Shown piece by piece: positions 1-7,971 of a stretch of 64,000 nt of DNA. Every line of letters starts with the position of its first letter. Position 1 is the first letter of the stretch. The stretch spans positions 1,178,001 to 1,242,000 of the forward strand of contig JBCBKO010000001.1 in assembly GCA_038521865.1 (NCBI GenBank). Reading direction: 5' to 3'. Under the pieces are notes generated by a model, which made no database searches, had not been told where the DNA came from, and saw only the letters and a list, made by a program, of their open reading frames with translations. A program made the position numbers and the translations under genes. Source of the stretch: CALBPI01 sp038521865. GTDB lineage: Bacteria > Pseudomonadota > Gammaproteobacteria > Steroidobacterales > Woeseiaceae.

Positions 1-214
1 CACGATTACGGATGATCTCGAAGCCCTGGTGGAGCACTCGATCTGCTGATCCAAAGGATTGATCATTGCGACGCTCGCGGCCTTGCTTGGCCGCTTCATA
101 CTGGCGCACCGCGGTCAGTTGCACGCGCGCTGCCTGACGTCGGGCACCCCACACCGGGGCCAGCGATTCGATCATTCGATCCAGCAGTGTGCGCCGAAGC
201 TGCACGTCACTCAT
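1..214 (-). CDS. Phage portal protein, lambda gpB-like (partial, N-terminus)
   Basis: Seventy-one codons run off the left edge. The reading starts MSDVQLRRTLLDRM and continues through a region rich in Arg, Ala and Tyr (GARRQAARVQ, YEAAKQGRERR) and then a Gly/Ser/Asp stretch. This pattern is typical of the start of lambda-type portal proteins, which form the dodecameric ring at the capsid vertex through which DNA is packaged. The ATG overlaps the stop of the upstream gpW-like gene as TGATG, so the two are translationally coupled. Terminase large subunit, gpW and portal in this order match lambda A, W, B. The remainder lies outside the window. Confidence 0.7.
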   Translation of the reverse strand, partial: MSDVQLRRTLLDRMIESLAPVWGARRQAARVQLTAVRQYEAAKQGRERRNDQSFGSADRVLHQGFEIIRNR

Positions 215-447
215 CAGCGATTACTCAGATCCGCTACTGCGAAGTTGTGAGTCTGACCTGCGGGCGTATTCAGTTTACGCTCGAGCTTGGTAATCATCTG
301 ATCGACAAACGCACCGTCCTGCTGGGTCAGGCTACGGGTGCCCGTCGCCGTCGATATCGTTACCGCTTTGCCTCCAGCCAGGTTGGCGCGAGCCTCATAC
401 CACTTTTTGAGCTCAGCGCTCACTTCAGCCTGTGTCTGCAGCATCAT
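214..447 (-). CDS. gpW-like head-tail connector protein
   Basis: A 77-residue protein. Its body (YEARANLAGGKAVTI followed by a short beta segment and a final VDQMITKLERKL helix) has the small alpha/beta layout of lambda gpW, which joins the filled head to the tail. It sits between the terminase large subunit (overlap of four bases at 444-447) and the portal gene, exactly where gpW lies in lambda. The family is normally about 70 residues, so the length fits. Either of two adjacent ATG codons could be the start. Confidence 0.7.
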   Translation of the reverse strand: MMLQTQAEVSAELKKWYEARANLAGGKAVTISTATGTRSLTQQDGAFVDQMITKLERKLNTPAGQTHNFAVADLSNR

Positions 448-2351
448 CGCCTCCGGAAGAAATCATCATGAGGACCGTCGCCTTCGTCGCGTAGCCCTAC
501 GGGTTCATTGTCGTCGCCGCGCTGGACTCCACCGCGCACGACATTCGGGTTCTGATCGAGCCGAGCTCGCGCTGCTTTCATGTGCACGTTCAGCGAGTGC
601 GCTGCCGCCAGACACATGACCTCGCAGTCCAGGTAGTGGTTATCGCGATTGATCTGCACAAATCGTTGCGCACCGTTCGGTAGCGTCTCCAAACCTTCCG
701 CAACGATCTGCTTGCAATAGTCATCCGTCGTGTCCGCAGACAACCAGAACTGACCGTCCAGCCTTGGATCACGAACGATGCGCTCGTGAATCCATTTCTT
801 GAACTCGAACGTGTTCATCAACCAGCGCACCAGCCCGCCTTTTGCGACCTTGCCGCTCGGCAGCGTGTCGATTCTTGACGGATGCAGGTCCTTGTTCATG
901 CGTTCGCGGCCAAGGCTTGGGACTGCGAACGAAGCATTCACCAAACAGAAGTCATAGACCTGCGATGAGCGGTATCCAGCATCGACAAAGCAGCGATTGA
1001 TCCTATACGGTCCGTAACGCAGCTCGCGGAACTCCGCGAGTGTGTCCCAGACCTCCTGCGCATCGGTGCCACCGATCGAGGCGTAGATCTCTCCATGTTC
1101 CAGCTGGTAGGACTCCATCCCGGGATACCAAGCGCGAATCGCGTACACCAGCCGGTTTTTCTGGACGTCCACACCCATCGTGATCGCCAGTGGTTCGTCC
1201 TCGCGAACGAGCTGACCGAATGGATAACTTGCACGGCGCTCTGCGACCGTTTCCCACTCCGGAGAGTCCGTGATGATTGCGTGACACTCGCCGAACTGCG
1301 TATTGACGACTGCTTTGAGCTTCGAGTCGTCGCCGCTCTGCTTCGCCTTGACGTAGTCCTGGGCCAATCGATAGAACGCCACCCATGGTGAGCACATTCC
1401 GGAGACCCATGCTGAGTCGCTGATCGCCGGCGGTGGATCTCCAACAACCTTGCCGTCAACCACTGTCTGACCAGGGGCCAGATAGACACCGCGTTCGTTG
1501 AGTCGACGCTTGTCCCTTTCGAAATGCACCGTACCGCAGTGCTCGCAGGCAATGCCTACGTTCTGAGCGTTGAGATCCTGTGGATCTGCCTCCTCGTCGT
1601 AGCTCAGCAGCTTGCGCCGAGGAATGAAGTACTCCTCGCAACTAAGACACTGCCAAGCCCACTCGTGACGCGTACCTTCTTGCCAGAGCTCCCACACCGG
1701 TGACATCACCTGCTCGCTCACCTTCCAGTGCGAGATGCCGGTCTCTGGGTGCCGCTCGGTATCAATCGCACCAATAGTCGGCGTGGAAATTACTACCGTC
1801 TGCCCGTTGGCGTAGGTTCGATGTCTGCCATCGGCAAGCTCGACGACGTTGCCGTCTCGCCCGATATCGTCTTTCATGCGATCGATCTCATCGACGATCA
1901 CTTTGCCAGCCGGCATACCGACCAGGTTTGTCGCAGTGCCGGCGCCGACCATACGTACACGGACACCAGCAACGGTCTTGCGGCGCTTGTTGTCGGACTT
2001 GCCGTTGCCGCGCTTGGTTGCCAGGCCTCGAGCCTGCGTCAACATCAACTCCAGCTCGGGCTCGAAGACGTCCTCGTTGAATTCCTTCGACGGACCGACA
2101 TACATCATTGGGATTGGCTTGGTATCCAGCTGATGCCCGATCACGCTGGTCACCGTGAGTGTCTTGCCCATCTGCGAGCCCATCACCACGACAAGCCGCT
2201 TTTTCCGAACCCAACGCATGAGGTTGGCAATCCAGATCGCGTACGGCGTGCGCTGCATATCGATCGGACCAGGCTCAGCGTGACCTTCTGTGAGGAAGCG
2301 GTTTTCCTTAGTCCATTTCCTGATCGAGGGCGGCTTCGTTGGCGTCAACAT
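444..2351 (-). CDS. Phage terminase large subunit (GpA family)
   Basis: This is the packaging motor ATPase and nuclease that cuts concatemeric phage DNA and pumps it through the portal. From the chosen ATG at 2351 the protein has about 635 residues. A Walker A motif GSQMGKT lies at about 58-64 and a Walker B VIVDEID at about 151-157. A zinc-ribbon-like pair (CLSC, CEHC) lies in the middle, with a nuclease half following it. The frame stays open to 2477, but that longer form would overlap the small subunit by 170 bases; starts at 2360 or 2351 give the short overlap expected of these genes. GpA-type enzymes usually act at cos sites, so cohesive ends are likely, though no cos site was identified. 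Confidence 0.92.
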   Translation of the reverse strand: MLTPTKPPSIRKWTKENRFLTEGHAEPGPIDMQRTPYAIWIANLMRWVRKKRLVVVMGSQMGKTLTVTSVIGHQLDTKPIPMMYVGPSKEFNEDVFEPELELMLTQARGLATKRGNGKSDNKRRKTVAGVRVRMVGAGTATNLVGMPAGKVIVDEIDRMKDDIGRDGNVVELADGRHRTYANGQTVVISTPTIGAIDTERHPETGISHWKVSEQVMSPVWELWQEGTRHEWAWQCLSCEEYFIPRRKLLSYDEEADPQDLNAQNVGIACEHCGTVHFERDKRRLNERGVYLAPGQTVVDGKVVGDPPPAISDSAWVSGMCSPWVAFYRLAQDYVKAKQSGDDSKLKAVVNTQFGECHAIITDSPEWETVAERRASYPFGQLVREDEPLAITMGVDVQKNRLVYAIRAWYPGMESYQLEHGEIYASIGGTDAQEVWDTLAEFRELRYGPYRINRCFVDAGYRSSQVYDFCLVNASFAVPSLGRERMNKDLHPSRIDTLPSGKVAKGGLVRWLMNTFEFKKWIHERIVRDPRLDGQFWLSADTTDDYCKQIVAEGLETLPNGAQRFVQINRDNHYLDCEVMCLAAAHSLNVHMKAARARLDQNPNVVRGGVQRGDDNEPVGLRDEGDGPHDDFFRRR

Positions 2352-3105
2352 CGAGGCCATCTCGCGCAACGCCGTCGCCAATTTCCCGTATGCCCGTCCC
2401 GAACTGCTGCAGGATGTCATCAAATGTCCTCGTGAGTTCACCGTGCATTTCCGGACCACCGGATAGTTCGGTAGCAATCCGAGCTGCAGCGCCGTCGAAG
2501 GTGTTACGCATGATGGTCGCAGCCTTAAACAAGATCTGCTGCACGTAGTCTGTCGGGATCAAATCACCGCGTATCTCAGCAAGCTTCAACTCCTGCAGAT
2601 CCGCCTGAGCAGACTTGAGGCGAATCGCTTCATCCGCTTTGTGAGCTCCAGTTCGCGCCCTCTCTTTCAAGAACGCGATATATCCCTGGACTGAAGCCAC
2701 CAGCGGATAACGACCACGACCAGATTTAGGGATGATCCCCTCCTCCGCCATCGCTTGGATTCGGCGAGGTGTCATCCGGAACAGCTCAGCCATGACGTCA
2801 GCGTTGTAGCTGATGTCATCGATCGAAGCAGATCCTGCTGCTGAATCGGAAGCGCCCCCTAAAAGATCGCCTTGCTGACTTTGGCCACTGGTGGCCGGTT
2901 TCTTCTTCGTTGAGGCTCGTTTCGTTCCGGTTTTCTTCGTCTTCGTTCCACGAACCGCCGACTTTGGTCCAGACTTCGCCGCTTTCGTTTTAGTAGCTGT
3001 CCGTTTCCTAGTAACGGATTTCTTGCTTGCCGCCTTCTTCTTTGCCACCGGCTTCTTCTTGGTGGCTCGCTTGGCTGTTTTCTTCTTGCTGGTAGCTGGC
3101 GCCAT
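2308..3105 (-). CDS. Phage terminase small subunit (Nu1-like) with histone-H1-like basic N-terminus
   Basis: The small terminase subunit recognises the packaging site and recruits the large subunit, encoded immediately downstream with an overlap. The C-terminal two thirds carry the Nu1-type helix-turn-helix (about residues 100-125, MAELFRMTPRRIQAMAEEG) and the long alpha-helical segment with KSAQADLQELKLAEIRG common to this family. The first 73 residues are unusual: they contain 29 Lys or Arg mixed with Ala, Thr and Ser (KKKTAKRATKKKPVAKKK), like bacterial histone-H1-type tails. The ATG at 3105 is chosen because GGAG lies 11 bases upstream; a longer frame opens at 3168. Total about 265 residues. 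Confidence 0.85.
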   Translation of the reverse strand: MAPATSKKKTAKRATKKKPVAKKKAASKKSVTRKRTATKTKAAKSGPKSAVRGTKTKKTGTKRASTKKKPATSGQSQQGDLLGGASDSAAGSASIDDISYNADVMAELFRMTPRRIQAMAEEGIIPKSGRGRYPLVASVQGYIAFLKERARTGAHKADEAIRLKSAQADLQELKLAEIRGDLIPTDYVQQILFKAATIMRNTFDGAAARIATELSGGPEMHGELTRTFDDILQQFGTGIREIGDGVARDGLDVDANEAALDQEMD

Positions 3106-3238
3106 CGTGTAGCGAACTCCATCGAAATCAACCGAACTCGAAGTCAAATCCAGTTCGCAAAAAAACACGAAAATTCGGCAGCTCGTAGCACCGCAGTCTT
3201 TTAGGGCTTCCGGAGTACCTTTTTGCAGTAATTAATTG

Positions 3239-3811
3239 CTACCGACGACGACGCCGGGCCGCCAGGCGTATCTCATACTCCATGCGTTGCTTGAAGTTCT
3301 TCTTGAACTCGCTCACAGCTTTCTCCTCGAGCTGACGCTGCACAGCAGGAAGCTTCCACACCGAGCCCAGAGAGGGGCCGTGCAACACCTTGAGCTTTCC
3401 GGTCTTGCGGTCACGCTCAAAGAACTGGTTGTTGAGCTTGGGCACCTGAAAGGCGTGTTTGAAGTACTCGCGCTTATCGGTGATGCGTACGGCTATGCCC
3501 AGGCGGCCTGTCTTACCCCTGATCCTTGCCCCATATCGTCGGAATGTGATCGGCTTATCGCTGACTGAGAGCTGTGCGTTTGGATCAGTGCGGCTGGCAA
3601 ACTTCTTGCGCATCTCACCGCGGATCACCTTCTGCTTGATAGCCCGATGCTTCGCGATAGCCCGCACAGCAGCCGTGTTCAATGACCTGAGCGTCCTATT
3701 CGCTGCTAGATAGCGGGCGCGCTCCTTACCCTTCCTGCCTGCCTCTGACGCAAAAGCCGAAACTTTGGTTAGATCATCGCTTAGGTCAAAGGTGACCAGC
3801 CTGCTACTCAC
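3239..3811 (-). CDS. Minor tail protein Z-like
   Basis: A 190-residue, strongly basic protein with an Arg-rich end (LAARRRRR). The middle section (GKTGRLGIAVRI, then VPKLNNQFFERDRKTGKLKV and HGPSLGSVW) resembles the lambda gpZ / minor tail protein Z family, which helps complete the tail so that it joins the head. Length is close to gpZ (192 residues). Its stop lies 70 bases before the frame of the terminase small subunit, and its start overlaps the upstream tail gene by eight bases. Assignment is by eye and moderately sure. In lambda this gene lies after the head genes, not before the terminase. Confidence 0.55.
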   Translation of the reverse strand: MSSRLVTFDLSDDLTKVSAFASEAGRKGKERARYLAANRTLRSLNTAAVRAIAKHRAIKQKVIRGEMRKKFASRTDPNAQLSVSDKPITFRRYGARIRGKTGRLGIAVRITDKREYFKHAFQVPKLNNQFFERDRKTGKLKVLHGPSLGSVWKLPAVQRQLEEKAVSEFKKNFKQRMEYEIRLAARRRRR

Positions 3812-4679
3812 CGATAGTGGTCTCGTAAATCAGCGTGCGTCCGTCGCTGGTGGTGATGGTGTTGCGCACTATCGCCCCTGCTGATGAATCATTAGCCGTG
3901 ACCCGCACAGTCGTATGGAAGGAGGACAGCTCCTCCTGGTCCAATACCAATCCAGCCGAGTCCGTTTCCCATTGGCTGGTGCTGATCGAGGGTACTCGGC
4001 TGTCGTCGTATGCCATCGTTTCGAAGGTCACCGAGCCAACAGACTGAGACTCACCAACGGTAGTCGACCAGGTTGGTTCTCGTTGATCAGTTACACCTGA
4101 CGCACTGCAGATGTAGTAATACCCGGTGTTGCGGGTCGGCCGGATGATCTCCCCTACCGAATAGGCTCTATCTGGTTGGAAACGCGGTACCAGCTGCATC
4201 CGCCAGACAAAGCGGAGGAAATCTACCTCTCCACTCTGAAAACGCTCTACAGGCGCTTGCAGGCTGAACGTTTGAGACGACTCAAACTCTGGAACAACGA
4301 GCAGCCTTCTCACGCTGGTGATCGGCACAATCGGTGTTGGCGGTGTGCTGACCGACTGCGCACCGAAGTAGTCGCCAAAGAAGCCTGCAAAATAGGTTCC
4401 GAAATACATAACAGACTCCGATTCGCTGCTATCCGGGCTCGCTGAATCGCCTGGCCAATTCTCAAGCAATCCCTGAGCGAGCAACTGGCTTCCGTCGAAG
4501 ACACGAACGATATAAGTGCCCGCAGCAACACCTTCAATATCACCGGAATACTGAGGGCCTGGATGCTCCACACCTGCGATATCAGGTCCAACCTGGTTGC
4601 CGTTGGCGTCATAGAGGCGGAATACGATCGATAACCCGGTATCCGATAGCGAATCGGCAAGATAGAGCAAATCATACAA
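3804..4679 (-). CDS. Phage structural protein, probable tail or baseplate component
   Basis: A 291-residue protein of unknown family. The first 80 residues look like an all-beta immunoglobulin-like domain (VFRLYDANGNQVGP, then GTYIVRVFDG). A Ser/Asp/Glu linker and a Tyr/Phe/Gly-rich segment (FGTYFAGFFGDYFG) follow. Around residue 190 a short module (YSVGEIIRP, YYYICSASG, EPTW) resembles the small carbohydrate-binding modules often found in phage tail proteins. It lies inside the leftward tail-fibre block, overlapping the Z-like gene by eight bases. A role in adsorption is inferred from location and composition. Confidence 0.5.
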   Translation of the reverse strand: MYDLLYLADSLSDTGLSIVFRLYDANGNQVGPDIAGVEHPGPQYSGDIEGVAAGTYIVRVFDGSQLLAQGLLENWPGDSASPDSSESESVMYFGTYFAGFFGDYFGAQSVSTPPTPIVPITSVRRLLVVPEFESSQTFSLQAPVERFQSGEVDFLRFVWRMQLVPRFQPDRAYSVGEIIRPTRNTGYYYICSASGVTDQREPTWSTTVGESQSVGSVTFETMAYDDSRVPSISTSQWETDSAGLVLDQEELSSFHTTVRVTANDSSAGAIVRNTITTSDGRTLIYETTIGE

Positions 4680-4706
4680 TGACCTATCCTCCGACTTCCG
4701 TCGCTG

Positions 4707-5243
4707 CTACGTGGAATACAGTTTGGCGCTCAAGTAAGAGTCTGCATCGACATTGGCGTTACCGATTGTTGCGGTCACGCCTACGTGACGCACTCTTAAT
4801 CGATATTCGTCGTTCGCCGCACACGTATCCTTGAAACCCGGAATGTAGGCCGATCCCTCATCCTGAGTGTTGTTCCTAGAGGCGTATTGCGAATCCTCTA
4901 CCAGCACGGTTGACGCATTCTTTACGATCTGGACATGTAGCTCATGACGGTTGTTCGCATTGTTATGGCTCGTTACTTTTGCATCGAACTCGATCACACC
5001 GGCCCGAAGTGCCGTGAGAATCCCAGTCGCACCGTCCCAAGAAAAATCCGCGGAGGTGAGTGTGGGTGTGTCCCACAAACCAGCAAGGTCAGCAAACGAC
5101 GTCGTTGTAAGCTGACCTGTCGATCCATCGTCTTGAACTTGAAAAAACGAAACTGATAAACCACTACCGCCACCACCGGACGGATCATTGCCTCGGTTTA
5201 CAATATTGTTGCCAGTCATGTCCAAATCGGACAGAACCTTCAT
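4707..5243 (-). CDS. Probable tail-fibre distal or receptor-binding protein
   Basis: A 178-residue protein. It opens with MKVLSDLDMTGNNIVN, a start typical of phage fibre subunits. A Gly-rich hinge (GGGGSG) follows, and then an all-beta domain of about 130 residues with alternating hydrophobic strands (GVIEFDAKVTSHN, HELHVQIVKNAS, YRLRVRHVGVTAT). Its length and strand pattern resemble C1q/TNF-like jelly-roll heads of fibre tips, but this is a shape argument only. The ATG at 5243 abuts the upstream stop, so it is coupled to the gene at 5243-5926. Confidence 0.5.
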   Translation of the reverse strand: MKVLSDLDMTGNNIVNRGNDPSGGGGSGLSVSFFQVQDDGSTGQLTTTSFADLAGLWDTPTLTSADFSWDGATGILTALRAGVIEFDAKVTSHNNANNRHELHVQIVKNASTVLVEDSQYASRNNTQDEGSAYIPGFKDTCAANDEYRLRVRHVGVTATIGNANVDADSYLSAKLYST

Positions 5244-5926
5244 CAGCCGATCACCACCACTTCGAACTCATTGTTCGACGGCGCACTAGCAAACGTCACC
5301 GTGTGCTGGTTGGCGTTATTGCGAACTACCTGGCACAACACTACCTCGCCCGTCGCGACCTCGTATACCTGGACGATCGCTCTCGTTGTGTTCAAGTTGT
5401 GAGTTACCGCGAACGATGTTGCAGACCCATCGCCAACTTGCTGCGAAAACGCTCGAGTTCTCGTCGCGATATCGGCCGAGACGTTAGCGGCGAAGTTTGC
5501 ATCATCACCAAGAGCGGCCGCGAGTTCATTCAACGTATCAAGAGCACCGGGTGCACCGTCGACAATTGCCGTGTTGATCAGCGCGTTGACAGCCGCATTA
5601 AAGTCGGTAATCTCACTCGACGTGTGGTTGTGTGCCGCGAGCGCGAATGCACTCGCTTGCAGACCATCCAAAAGATCTGCATCAAGGTTTGACCCTGAGC
5701 CGTCGACATTCAGCAGCGCGGCCAAAATGTCATTGGCTGACATTGCTGAGCCACCGCCCAACGTCACCCAGGCAGTCCCGTTGTAGACCCTGAGCTCTGA
5801 GTCCGTAGTGTTGAAGTAGATCCGGCTCAGAGTCGGGGTGCCGGGATCAGCCGCGAGCTGTTCTATATTCAGCTGCAGTACGGGATTACCCAGAAGATTG
5901 AGCTGATCAGCGACTTTCATTGCCAT
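5243..5926 (-). CDS. Tail-fibre shaft protein
   Basis: A 227-residue protein built from motifs common in siphovirus fibres. Near the start is a segment reporting a parameterised field (RIYFNTTDSELRVYNGTAWV). A linker LDADLLDGLQASAFALAAHNH, shared by many tail fibres, follows, with a helical repeat (DTLNELAAALGDDANFAANV). It ends in a beta domain containing FAVTHNLNTTRAIVQVYEV. The end domain parallels that of the next gene (WVINHNLNRRPSVTVVDT), suggesting both derive from a common terminal module. It lies three bases downstream of the gene ending at 5930. Confidence 0.65.
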   Translation of the reverse strand: MAMKVADQLNLLGNPVLQLNIEQLAADPGTPTLSRIYFNTTDSELRVYNGTAWVTLGGGSAMSANDILAALLNVDGSGSNLDADLLDGLQASAFALAAHNHTSSEITDFNAAVNALINTAIVDGAPGALDTLNELAAALGDDANFAANVSADIATRTRAFSQQVGDGSATSFAVTHNLNTTRAIVQVYEVATGEVVLCQVVRNNANQHTVTFASAPSNNEFEVVVIG

Positions 5927-5929
5927 GCG

Positions 5930-6292
5930 TTACACCAAGTGAGCGGTTCCGGCGATCGGCACCGAGAACGTGATTGTCAATGTGTTGAGAGAGTTGTAGA
6001 CGACTGCGCCGACAACGGTCTCATCAGCCGTGTCGACAACTGTGACTGATGGCCTGCGATTCAGGTTGTGGTTGATGACCCAAATCGTCGTCGCCGATAC
6101 CTGCGTAAACTCGAACGGCTGATACCCGACGTCCGCGTTCGCGTAGGGCAAATCACTCCATGCCGTTACACCGTCACCGACTTTGATCCGGTTTGTATCG
6201 GTTTCACAGCCAATTTCGCCCGGCAACAATACCGGGTTGCTTGCTGCCGCCTCAGACGCCGTAGCTCTTCGTAACTGGAGAGCAACCGACAT
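5930..6292 (-). CDS. Tail-fibre protein with Mtd-type N-terminal module
   Basis: A 120-residue protein. The first 55 residues (LQLRRATASEAAASNPVL, LPGEIGCETDTNRIKVGDG, TAWSDLPY) match the small module at the N-terminus of many phage fibre proteins, including the major tropism determinant family. The C-terminal half is a short beta domain (INHNLNRRPSVTVVDT) similar to the end of the neighbouring shaft protein. The start codon abuts the stop of the gene at 6292-6507. It probably belongs to a multi-subunit fibre rather than acting alone. Confidence 0.6.
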   Translation of the reverse strand: MSVALQLRRATASEAAASNPVLLPGEIGCETDTNRIKVGDGVTAWSDLPYANADVGYQPFEFTQVSATTIWVINHNLNRRPSVTVVDTADETVVGAVVYNSLNTLTITFSVPIAGTAHLV

Positions 6293-6507
6293 CAGAGTGA
6301 ACCTAAATCAAGGGCGCCGTTTCCGGGTGCAACGGGTTCGGTCAACAAGCCGCAATCAAGGCCCCCGCCCAATACACTGCCGCCGCTTTGAACGTTGCCC
6401 CACTGCACATCAAAGTCAGTCGCACTCGCCTTTATTAGGGCTTGTCCTTGCGATCCACCTGCCGGTAGCAGCTGCCGTCGTTGTATCGATGGCCTGAGTA
6501 CAAGCAT
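6292..6507 (-). CDS. Small tail-fibre collar or linker protein
   Basis: A 71-residue protein containing LPAGGSQGQALIKASATDF followed by DVQWG. This motif is found repeatedly in phage tail fibres near the join between shaft and tip. The rest is Gly-rich and low in charge (GGSVLGGGLDCG). It is contiguous with the fibre gene downstream (stop and start touch at 6292). A separate short subunit, rather than a domain of a long fibre, suggests a fibre gene split into several overlapping cistrons. Confidence 0.5.
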   Translation of the reverse strand: MLVLRPSIQRRQLLPAGGSQGQALIKASATDFDVQWGNVQSGGSVLGGGLDCGLLTEPVAPGNGALDLGSL

Positions 6508-6522
6508 CTGTGCACTCCTACG

Positions 6523-7971
6523 CTACAGGTTGCGCGTCGTCACGGATCGGGTTGCATCGGTTTGCACGTTGATCACTAGTCGTGGCGTGGAGTTATCCGG
6601 CGCGTAGAAAGTAAAGTCGACGCCATCGCTGGCTCCAGCTGTTGTCGTTACGCGCCCAGAAACAACAGCCAATACACCTCTAATGGCCTGCGTCAGCGTC
6701 ACACCTGGCTCGATCAGCTCGGAGAAGATCTGCGTGAGCAGTGCCGCAGTGTCTGCCTTGAATGCATCGGCACGGCTCGCCTCGGTGAAGTAGGCATAGT
6801 TCTCGGCGGCTGATGCACCGCTACCCCCGCCGCTTCCAACGTTGTCGCGAATCTGCTCCAACGAGTCGGTCAGCGTGTCGAATCCAGCGCCTCGGATCTC
6901 GTTGATCGAGGCCTGTGTCGCGAGGCCTGCCGTACTCAATACCGTGTTCATCGCATTTTCGACATCAGTTGATGTGAGCGTCGAACGCGAGCTGATAGCA
7001 GCATCAATTCGTGCCAGCTCCACCGACAGGTTTGAACGAACTGCTGCAGCGATCGCCTGCTCCTCGAGAGCCGTGATATCGAGATCTGAGTTGATTCGAT
7101 CAATAATCGCTTGGATCAGCTGCTGGCCATCACCCTCATTGAGCAGTGCGGCTTCAACAGCTGTCGAGATCTCGGCAACTGTCGGCACAGCGTTTGTGAC
7201 ATCGGAGGTCGACAAGTTGTTGAGCGCCGCGACCTGTGCTGCGGTTGCTAGCAGAGCCACGTTTGCCTGAAATATCAATTCTCGGTTCGACGAACTGAAG
7301 TACGTATAGATGTCCGCTGCCGTGAGGCTACTTCCGCCTGTCCATGCGGCATCTCCGCGATCTCGGATCGCTTCGAGAGAATCGGTGAGCGTGTCGAAAC
7401 CCGCACCTTGCATCTCAAGCAACCGAGAAGCGATGCGAGGAGCAGCGACTGCGAGGCGTTCATACACTTCCACGACTGACGTCGTGCTTAGGGCACCGAC
7501 GTCTTGGTCGACCGTGTCATTGCCAACGACAAACAGCGGCGGCTGGTTGACGCCATCACCTGACATCGGCACGACAACCATGCCCTCTGTGAGTGTGAAG
7601 TCCGGAATGACGAAGGTGGTTCCACTTGCCGTCGTCGGGTTACCGCGGAATCGAGCACGGCTCCAGCGAATACGATAGAACCCAACAACCGAGACACCCG
7701 CTTTCGTGATGATGATCTTGCCGGTCTCGAAATCAGCAGGAGCGTTGCACACCACGTTATTCGGAACGGTGCAGTTGTGAACGTTCTCGGAGGAATCGTA
7801 GGTGTGAACCGCCAACGTGAATGAGTTCCTGGCGCCGCTGTCCCACTCGATCTCGAACGTATATCCGGCGGTGCTCGAGTCATAAAGACCAGTCGCTTCA
7901 ACAACAGACTGAAATGGAAATGACCAGTCCGTTTCGCCGCGAGCGAGCTCAATAACGTTCTGTCCGTTCAT
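6523..7971 (-). CDS. Phage tail or baseplate protein with an internal duplication
   Basis: A 482-residue protein. The first 120 residues form an all-beta domain (VIELARGETDWSFPFQSVVE, then FEIEWDSGARNSFTLAV) resembling the N-terminal domain of siphovirus upper baseplate or distal tail proteins. After about residue 165 it becomes helical and contains two copies of a segment centred on GAGFDTLTDSLE-IRD, each followed by a Ser/Gly stretch, a YTYF or YAYF motif and an LLT helix. A third beta domain ends the protein. It overlaps the upstream structural gene by four bases. The exact role is not known. Confidence 0.55.
   Translation of the reverse strand: MNGQNVIELARGETDWSFPFQSVVEATGLYDSSTAGYTFEIEWDSGARNSFTLAVHTYDSSENVHNCTVPNNVVCNAPADFETGKIIITKAGVSVVGFYRIRWSRARFRGNPTTASGTTFVIPDFTLTEGMVVVPMSGDGVNQPPLFVVGNDTVDQDVGALSTTSVVEVYERLAVAAPRIASRLLEMQGAGFDTLTDSLEAIRDRGDAAWTGGSSLTAADIYTYFSSSNRELIFQANVALLATAAQVAALNNLSTSDVTNAVPTVAEISTAVEAALLNEGDGQQLIQAIIDRINSDLDITALEEQAIAAAVRSNLSVELARIDAAISSRSTLTSTDVENAMNTVLSTAGLATQASINEIRGAGFDTLTDSLEQIRDNVGSGGGSGASAAENYAYFTEASRADAFKADTAALLTQIFSELIEPGVTLTQAIRGVLAVVSGRVTTTAGASDGVDFTFYAPDNSTPRLVINVQTDATRSVTTRNL

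Noticed and set aside
1728..2435. Long plus-strand open frame opposite the terminase large subunit
   Set aside because: It is a shadow of a GC-rich gene; the minus strand has clear Walker motifs and the plus-strand product has no recognisable fold.
5930..6292. Diversity-generating retroelement suggested by the Mtd-type N-terminus
   Set aside because: No reverse transcriptase, template repeat or variable repeat is visible within the window.
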